Assembly: GCA_020216655.1 (NCBI GenBank)
Contig: JAIWNU010000092.1
Coordinates: 1 to 10,000, forward strand
DNA length: 10,000 bases
From: Treponema sp.
Lineage (GTDB): Bacteria > Spirochaetota > Spirochaetia > Treponematales > Breznakiellaceae
Direction: 5' to 3'
Made by a program: the position numbers and the translations under genes. The notes beneath the pieces were generated by a model. The model saw only the letters and a list, made by a program, of their open reading frames with translations, did no database searches and had not been told where the DNA came from. This document shows, piece after piece, positions 6,353 to 10,000 of the stretch; the first letter of the stretch is position 1, and each line of letters starts with the position of its first letter.

Positions 6353-7471
6353 TTATTCAATATACACCCGCGGCACCCGCTTGTTGATTCCGCAGGTTAT
6401 CTCGTAGGGTATAGTCCCCAACAGGGCCGCCAAGTCAGCTGCGGTGGGGTCCTCCGGGGTACCTCCAAAAACGGTAACCGCTTCCCATCGTTTAACTGGA
6501 CTGTCAAAACCCACGTCTATCATACACTGATCCATACAAATTCGTCCAACTAAGGGGTACCGCTTTCCTTTAATTGACAATGAAAGACGGCCTGAAAGGC
6601 TCCTGGGTAGCCCATCGGCATAGCCAATGGGCAGGGTTGCTATCGTTGTCTCCTGAGGAGCCTTCCAGATCCGGCCATAGGATATGGATTCACCGCTCAA
6701 TACTTTTTTTATAAACACCACATGGGTCCGTAATTCCATCACCGGCCGAACAGGTACCGTTTCAGAAAGCTCCGGTATCGGTGGATACCCGTAGGCCAAG
6801 AGTCCTGGCCGGACCATATCAAAATAGGAATCCTCATGGAGAACCACCGCACCAGAATTGGCCGCATGAAGTATCCCCGGATTGTATCCAGCCTGCCTGA
6901 TGGCATCAACAGCTTGGGTAAAAAGCCGTAATTGTTTCTTTGTGTAGGCCACATCATCTGCATCGAGGGAGTCTGCCACCGAGAGGTGGGTAGCCGTCCC
7001 CTCCCAATGCAGGAACGGAGAGGCCGAAATGGTTTTAACAAGATCTACAACAGCTTCCGGACGGCAGCCAATCCGGCCCATGCCGGTATCAATTTTAATG
7101 TGTACTGGGACAAGCTCTCCTAGGCGTTCTGCCGTTTCTCCCACAAGACGGGCAAATTCCGTATCGGGGACCAAGGGGGTAATATGATACCGAACAACAT
7201 CTTCTAATTCCTCAGGGATAGGAAGGGAAAAGAGCAGGATGGGAGCTACTATTCCCGCTTCCCGCAATTCTATGCCTTCCTGTACCGAAGCAACCGCCAA
7301 ATATTTGGCTCCCGCTTTAATTGCCGCAATACCGATACGGACCGCACCATGACCATAAGCATCGGCCTTAACCGGTATACAGATAGCAGGTTTTGGACCA
7401 ATTTTTTTTCGAATTTCAGCTAGATTCGCTTTGAGCCGTTCAAGATGAATTATTGCCCTTGTTGCACGCAT
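6353..7471 (-). CDS. alr: Alanine racemase
   Basis: This PLP-dependent alanine racemase of 372 residues has the normal length. It interconverts L- and D-alanine in the cytoplasm to supply D-Ala for peptidoglycan. Lys35 in PVKADAYGHG binds PLP, and Tyr265 in SISYGRIW is the second catalytic base, at the same number as in the Geobacillus enzyme. Arg221 in RPGLLAYGY and GRICMDQ (309-315) are further active-site and fold markers. The ATG at 7471 is the natural start because the protein begins at the usual family N-terminus (IIHLERLKANL) and a stop codon lies three codons upstream in frame. No Shine-Dalgarno site precedes it, and a TTTAAT -10 box ends ten bases before the ATG, so a leaderless message is likely. 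It is the first gene of the alr-fhs unit and is divergent from the large lipoprotein gene. Confidence 0.97.
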   Translation of the reverse strand: MRATRAIIHLERLKANLAEIRKKIGPKPAICIPVKADAYGHGAVRIGIAAIKAGAKYLAVASVQEGIELREAGIVAPILLFSLPIPEELEDVVRYHITPLVPDTEFARLVGETAERLGELVPVHIKIDTGMGRIGCRPEAVVDLVKTISASPFLHWEGTATHLSVADSLDADDVAYTKKQLRLFTQAVDAIRQAGYNPGILHAANSGAVVLHEDSYFDMVRPGLLAYGYPPIPELSETVPVRPVMELRTHVVFIKKVLSGESISYGRIWKAPQETTIATLPIGYADGLPRSLSGRLSLSIKGKRYPLVGRICMDQCMIDVGFDSPVKRWEAVTVFGGTPEDPTAADLAALLGTIPYEITCGINKRVPRVYIE

Positions 7472-7481
7472 AATGTATTAC

Positions 7482-7510
7482 ATTAAATCATTATTTTTCG
7501 CCTGCGTCAG
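7482..7510 (-). promoter_or_regulatory. Probable alr promoter with its -35 inside the 13-bp repeat array
   Basis: On the minus strand CTGACG (complement of 7505-7510, four of six matches to consensus) is followed after 17 bases by TTTAAT (complement of 7482-7487, five of six). The -35 lies inside the first unit of the tandem repeat. The expected start near 7475 would leave only about four bases before the alr ATG. Confidence 0.45.
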
Positions 7511-7579
7511 CAGGCTGCGTCAGCAAACTGCGTCAGCAAGCTGCGTCAGCAAGCTGCGTCAGCAGCATGTATCGGCAGG
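7502..7579. repeat. Tandem array of 13-bp repeats, five clear copies and one decayed copy
   Basis: Five consecutive 13-base units with consensus CTGCGTCAGCARR occupy 7502-7566. They differ only in the last two bases. A sixth, decayed unit (7567-7579) matches unit 1 at 9 of 13 positions. Each copy, with the base before it from unit 2 onward, contains the short inverted repeat GCTG-CGT-CAGC, so it could bind a dimeric protein or form small hairpins in RNA. The array fills much of the 150-base gap between divergent alr and the large lipoprotein gene. The unit length is not a multiple of three and no credible coding frame crosses it. It could be an operator array, or a slippage-prone VNTR that alters promoter spacing. 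Confidence 0.9.
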
Positions 7580-7603
7580 CTGGTATTTTTGTCGTATATA
7601 TCG

Positions 7604-7609
7604 TATACT
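7604..7609 (+). promoter_or_regulatory. -10-like box before the large lipoprotein gene
   Basis: TATACT lies 12 bases before the ATG at 7622, within the AT-rich run that follows the 13-bp repeats. No good -35 is visible at 16-18 bases; CTGGTA at 7580-7585 is the nearest, with three matches. Recognition may depend on an activator, perhaps bound at the repeats, but that is inference. Confidence 0.35.
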
Positions 7610-7621
7610 AATAGATGAGCC

Positions 7622-9169
7622 ATGTTGCAGTTTAGACATTTTAAACATTTTTCAAATTTACTCATATTGTTCATTCTCCTTTCCTGTGAGGATTATTCTG
7701 CACTGGCACCACGTTCCACCGTATATAAGTTCACAGTATATAATGGCAGCCAAACACTGGATCAGGGAGGTTTCGTTACTGCCACGGCCAACCTGAGGCC
7801 AACCTTTCTAACATCCGTAAGTTCTGACCCAGATGTACAGGGACTTTCTGTAACCCTTTTAGATACCCAGGGTAATAAACAGAGCAAGGAAATCTTGTAT
7901 TCTAAGAGCCAGACCGATACCAACGCAACCAGGGTTTTCGTCGCCAATCTGGACTCCTCATTCCCGCCCTTTTCATTGCCTTCAGATCTTTCTATAGGCC
8001 CCTACACACTGTCGCTCAAAGTTATAGGGGTTGATGGAATTCTGGCCGAAAAGACCTTCCCCTTTTATTATCTTGGAGATGCAGTCCTGGCTATTCAGGA
8101 ACTTCGCAGCTACCCCCCTGGCATAAAACCTTCAGAAACAGCCCATCTCTTTCCCCCTGCTGTAAAGCTTCTCCTTGAAGGGGTTGTTGCCGCAGATAAA
8201 AGGCTCGATCCTTACCTCATTTGGTACGAAGGGAGCCGTATTATCAAACAGGGACGGCTTGCAGAAGGAGCCCAAATCATACTTTGGAAAACACCGGAAG
8301 CAGAGGGCTTTCAGACTATCAGACTTGAACTTTATCCTGAAAATCCTGGTACGAATCGTGAACAAAACCTGATACCCAATGTTAGTGCTACACTAAAAAC
8401 CGCTATTTCTAGAAACGCCCCCATTCCTGGCTTAGATAAAAATAAAGGGCCCTATACCTCCTGGTTTCGCTTCTTGGGAACCCTGGAAGCGCTGTCTGAT
8501 TCAACAGGAGGACCTGTCTCATTTGTGAAGCTTGGCAATCAAGAGCCGCTCTGGCTTCCCGGAGATGATAATTTTGGCCTAGCGGTCGGCTCTGCCCACC
8601 AATACCGGGTAAATAAGCCTCTATTGCCCGCTGCCGAGGGCACCATACAAGCGGGAACCGTAATACTTCGTTATGCACCCTACACCCGTGATGGATATGG
8701 CTCCCTATTCTCAGTCCAGTTTGATAACCAAAATGAGCCTGAAAAACCGCTGAAACTCAATCTATACCTTGAAAACGGCAAAACAGTTATTGAGACTTCG
8801 ATAGGAGAAACACGAGCTGCGGCTGAACTTCCTGCTCAAAATATGCAAGCAAAGGTATTTTCACAGCTTTCTCTGGGAATAGAACAACGAAATGCATCAC
8901 TCCTTTTATACAACACCGACAACAGCGGAGAATCGCCCCTCTTGGTAATGAAACTTCCTAAAAACTTTTCATACCCAGGGACTGGCTTCTACAATCTAGG
9001 CAATTCCGATACGGGTAAATCATTGTCCACTATCACATTGAATGTTATACCGGAAGGGAATATTTCAGAAGAAAACCGATCAGCAACAAACACATCACAA
9101 CCGATAACAGCTATTATTGATGAATTTGCGGTAAAACTGAGCAACATTTCTCAAAACCCGTCTAACTAA
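7622..9169 (+). CDS. Large predicted lipoprotein of unknown function
   Basis: This protein of 515 residues is predicted to be a lipid-anchored envelope protein. The N-terminus has a short basic region (MLQFRHFKHFSN), a hydrophobic core (LLILFILL) and a lipobox ending LLSC, making Cys22 the lipidated residue. Leu at the -2 position is loose for enterobacteria but accepted in spirochaetes. The mature part has no transmembrane segment and looks mostly beta-stranded. I see three likely modules: about 33-150, 151-262, and 275-508. The last is rich in alternating strands and ends TAIIDEFAVKLSN, which recalls the end of LamG/concanavalin-like domains; this fold call is tentative. I recognise no enzyme motif. 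The start is fixed by the signal peptide. No Shine-Dalgarno site precedes the ATG, and a TATACT box lies 12 bases upstream. It is transcribed away from alr, and a weak terminator follows it. Confidence 0.8.
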   Translation: MLQFRHFKHFSNLLILFILLSCEDYSALAPRSTVYKFTVYNGSQTLDQGGFVTATANLRPTFLTSVSSDPDVQGLSVTLLDTQGNKQSKEILYSKSQTDTNATRVFVANLDSSFPPFSLPSDLSIGPYTLSLKVIGVDGILAEKTFPFYYLGDAVLAIQELRSYPPGIKPSETAHLFPPAVKLLLEGVVAADKRLDPYLIWYEGSRIIKQGRLAEGAQIILWKTPEAEGFQTIRLELYPENPGTNREQNLIPNVSATLKTAISRNAPIPGLDKNKGPYTSWFRFLGTLEALSDSTGGPVSFVKLGNQEPLWLPGDDNFGLAVGSAHQYRVNKPLLPAAEGTIQAGTVILRYAPYTRDGYGSLFSVQFDNQNEPEKPLKLNLYLENGKTVIETSIGETRAAAELPAQNMQAKVFSQLSLGIEQRNASLLLYNTDNSGESPLLVMKLPKNFSYPGTGFYNLGNSDTGKSLSTITLNVIPEGNISEENRSATNTSQPITAIIDEFAVKLSNISQNPSN

Positions 9170-9177
9170 TTCAGGAT

Positions 9178-9206
9178 CTTCTAAATCTTAGGAGCTTTTG
9201 ATTTTT
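9178..9206 (+). terminator. Weak intrinsic terminator after the large lipoprotein gene
   Basis: CTTCTAA (9178-9184) and TTAGGAG (9188-9194) can pair as a seven-base stem with one G-U pair around a three-base loop. The T-rich run CTTTTGATTTTT follows. The stem is AT-rich and the T tract is interrupted, so efficiency may be low. The T tract overlaps the -35 of the next gene. Confidence 0.4.
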
Positions 9207-9226
9207 AATCCTTCTTGCAGTATACT
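9198..9226 (+). promoter_or_regulatory. sigma70-type promoter of the second lipoprotein gene
   Basis: TTGATT (9198-9203), 17 bases, then TATACT (9221-9226). The expected start near 9233 gives a leader of about 30 bases containing a near-perfect ribosome site, TAAGGAGG (9248-9255), seven bases before the ATG. Confidence 0.6.
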
Positions 9227-9262
9227 TATGACTACGCGGCAATTATGTAAGGAGGAATCTCG

Positions 9263-10000
9263 ATGACAAAATATAAAATGTTACTACCACTGGCAGCAAT
9301 CTTTTGGCTTGCATCCTGTGTGTCATCGCCGGCTCCGGCACCACAGCAGGAGGAGAAACCTGCAGCCACTGCCCCGAAATCTGATGCTCGAAATCGAGCT
9401 CAGGAGCTGATTACCGGAGAGAAACCAGCGAGTCAATCGACTGGGACAACTGGGACAGCCCCAGCTGCAACTACCCCCGCAAGTACCACAAATCCAGCGC
9501 TCACGACTGCGGAAGCCCCGAAGGATGAAGCCCCGCCAGAGCTCAGTCCAAAGGAAAAACAATTTTTCGAAAACTATCTTAAGCGGCTTAAATACATGAT
9601 GGTCGTAAAGGATGGATCTGCCGTTACCGAATTTCAGAAACGGTCCATGTTAACTAAAGGAAACGAGGTCCTGCTTAAACAGGGTTACGATGTGGTACAA
9701 TATGATCAGTTACTGAAAAACATAGAGGATCAGCGTGCAGCTTATGAGGCCGAAGCAGGAGCTTCCATGAGCATCACCCAGTACATAGCCCAAAAATTGG
9801 GAGCCGATGTCTATGTGGAGCTTGACTGTGTACCCCGTTCATCCACCGAAAACAACAGACACTACGGAGAAGCGAATTTTACCGCCAATATGTATGATCC
9901 CTCTACCGCGGAACTGCTTGGTTCAGTAACCTTTAGAACCGACCGTTCAATCAGCACCTCTTCCCAAGAAGATGCCTTGCTGAATGCTTTGACCGCCGGG
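9263..10000 (+). CDS. Predicted lipoprotein, 3' end outside the window
   Basis: The reading frame is open from the ATG at 9263 to the window edge, giving 246 residues with no stop. The signal peptide MTKYKMLLPLAAIFWLASC has a classic lipobox (LASC), with Cys19 as lipid anchor. Residues 20-92 are a Pro/Ala/Thr-rich linker, low in complexity, which would hold the folded part away from the membrane. From about 95 a mixed alpha/beta domain begins: a helix (KEKQFFENYLKRLKYMM), then GNEVLLKQGYDVVQYDQLL, then ITQYIAQKLGADVYVEL followed by strands. The pattern 'helix, LGADVYVELD, strand with polar positions' resembles CsgG/LpoB/FlgT-like periplasmic domains, but this is a fold impression only. Strong promoter and ribosome-site signals precede it, so it is probably well expressed. 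It could be the first gene of an envelope operon continuing to the right. Confidence 0.85.
   Translation, partial: MTKYKMLLPLAAIFWLASCVSSPAPAPQQEEKPAATAPKSDARNRAQELITGEKPASQSTGTTGTAPAATTPASTTNPALTTAEAPKDEAPPELSPKEKQFFENYLKRLKYMMVVKDGSAVTEFQKRSMLTKGNEVLLKQGYDVVQYDQLLKNIEDQRAAYEAEAGASMSITQYIAQKLGADVYVELDCVPRSSTENNRHYGEANFTANMYDPSTAELLGSVTFRTDRSISTSSQEDALLNALTAG

Noticed and set aside
7502..7579. CRISPR array
   Set aside because: The units are 13 bp and directly abutting, with no spacers and no cas genes nearby.
7473..7796. A 107-codon plus-strand ORF running through the 13-bp repeats
   Set aside because: It has no ribosome site, its sequence across the array is just the translated repeat, and it runs out of frame into the lipoprotein gene, which has a convincing signal peptide.
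9323..9562. A 79-codon minus-strand ORF
   Set aside because: It is a shadow of the Pro/Ala/Thr-rich linker of the plus-strand lipoprotein, which has a lipobox, ribosome site and promoter.

Overview
The window looks like a chromosomal stretch of a host-free or gut-type spirochaete, most likely a treponeme relative. This is an inference from several features together: intermediate GC content, a secreted SUMF1-fold protein, a ClpP paralogue with an unusual N-terminus, formate-tetrahydrofolate ligase beside alanine racemase, and two lipoproteins with spirochaete-style lipoboxes. No rRNA or other marker gene is present to fix the taxon.

Layout, left to right. (1) Positions 22-1690, minus strand: clpP followed by a secreted formylglycine-generating-enzyme-like protein. 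(2) Positions 1691-1857: a divergent promoter region with two near-identical sigma70-type promoters facing away from each other. (3) Positions 1858-3855, plus strand: a CoA-disulfide reductase/rhodanese fusion and a free-standing rhodanese, 15 bases apart. (4) Positions 3909-4583, plus strand: a cytoplasmic TPR protein whose stop codon overlaps the stop of the convergent fhs gene. (5) Positions 4580-7471, minus strand: a two-gene unit, alr then fhs. (6) Positions 7472-7621: a divergent intergenic region with a tandem array of 13-bp repeats. (7) Positions 7622-9169, plus strand: a large lipoprotein of unknown function. (8) Position 9263 to the window end, plus strand: a second lipoprotein, cut off by the window edge.

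Functionally, the central plus-strand pair points to low-molecular-weight thiol and sulfane-sulfur metabolism, probably linked to oxidative or sulfur stress. The divergent ClpP would fit a stress context. The alr-fhs unit joins cell-wall D-alanine supply to one-carbon metabolism, and the right end encodes envelope proteins.

Three observations stand out. First, the rhodanese domain fused to the CoA-disulfide reductase has Ser where the catalytic Cys should be, while the adjacent free-standing rhodanese keeps the Cys. Second, genes fall into two initiation classes: clpP, the reductase gene and the last lipoprotein have clear Shine-Dalgarno sites and a -10 box about 29-36 bases ahead of the start, whereas the TPR gene, alr and the large lipoprotein lack a Shine-Dalgarno site and have a -10-like box only 9-12 bases ahead, as expected for leaderless mRNAs. 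Third, a five- to six-copy 13-bp repeat separates alr from the large lipoprotein and supplies the apparent -35 element of alr. I found no mobile element, CRISPR array, tRNA or rRNA.
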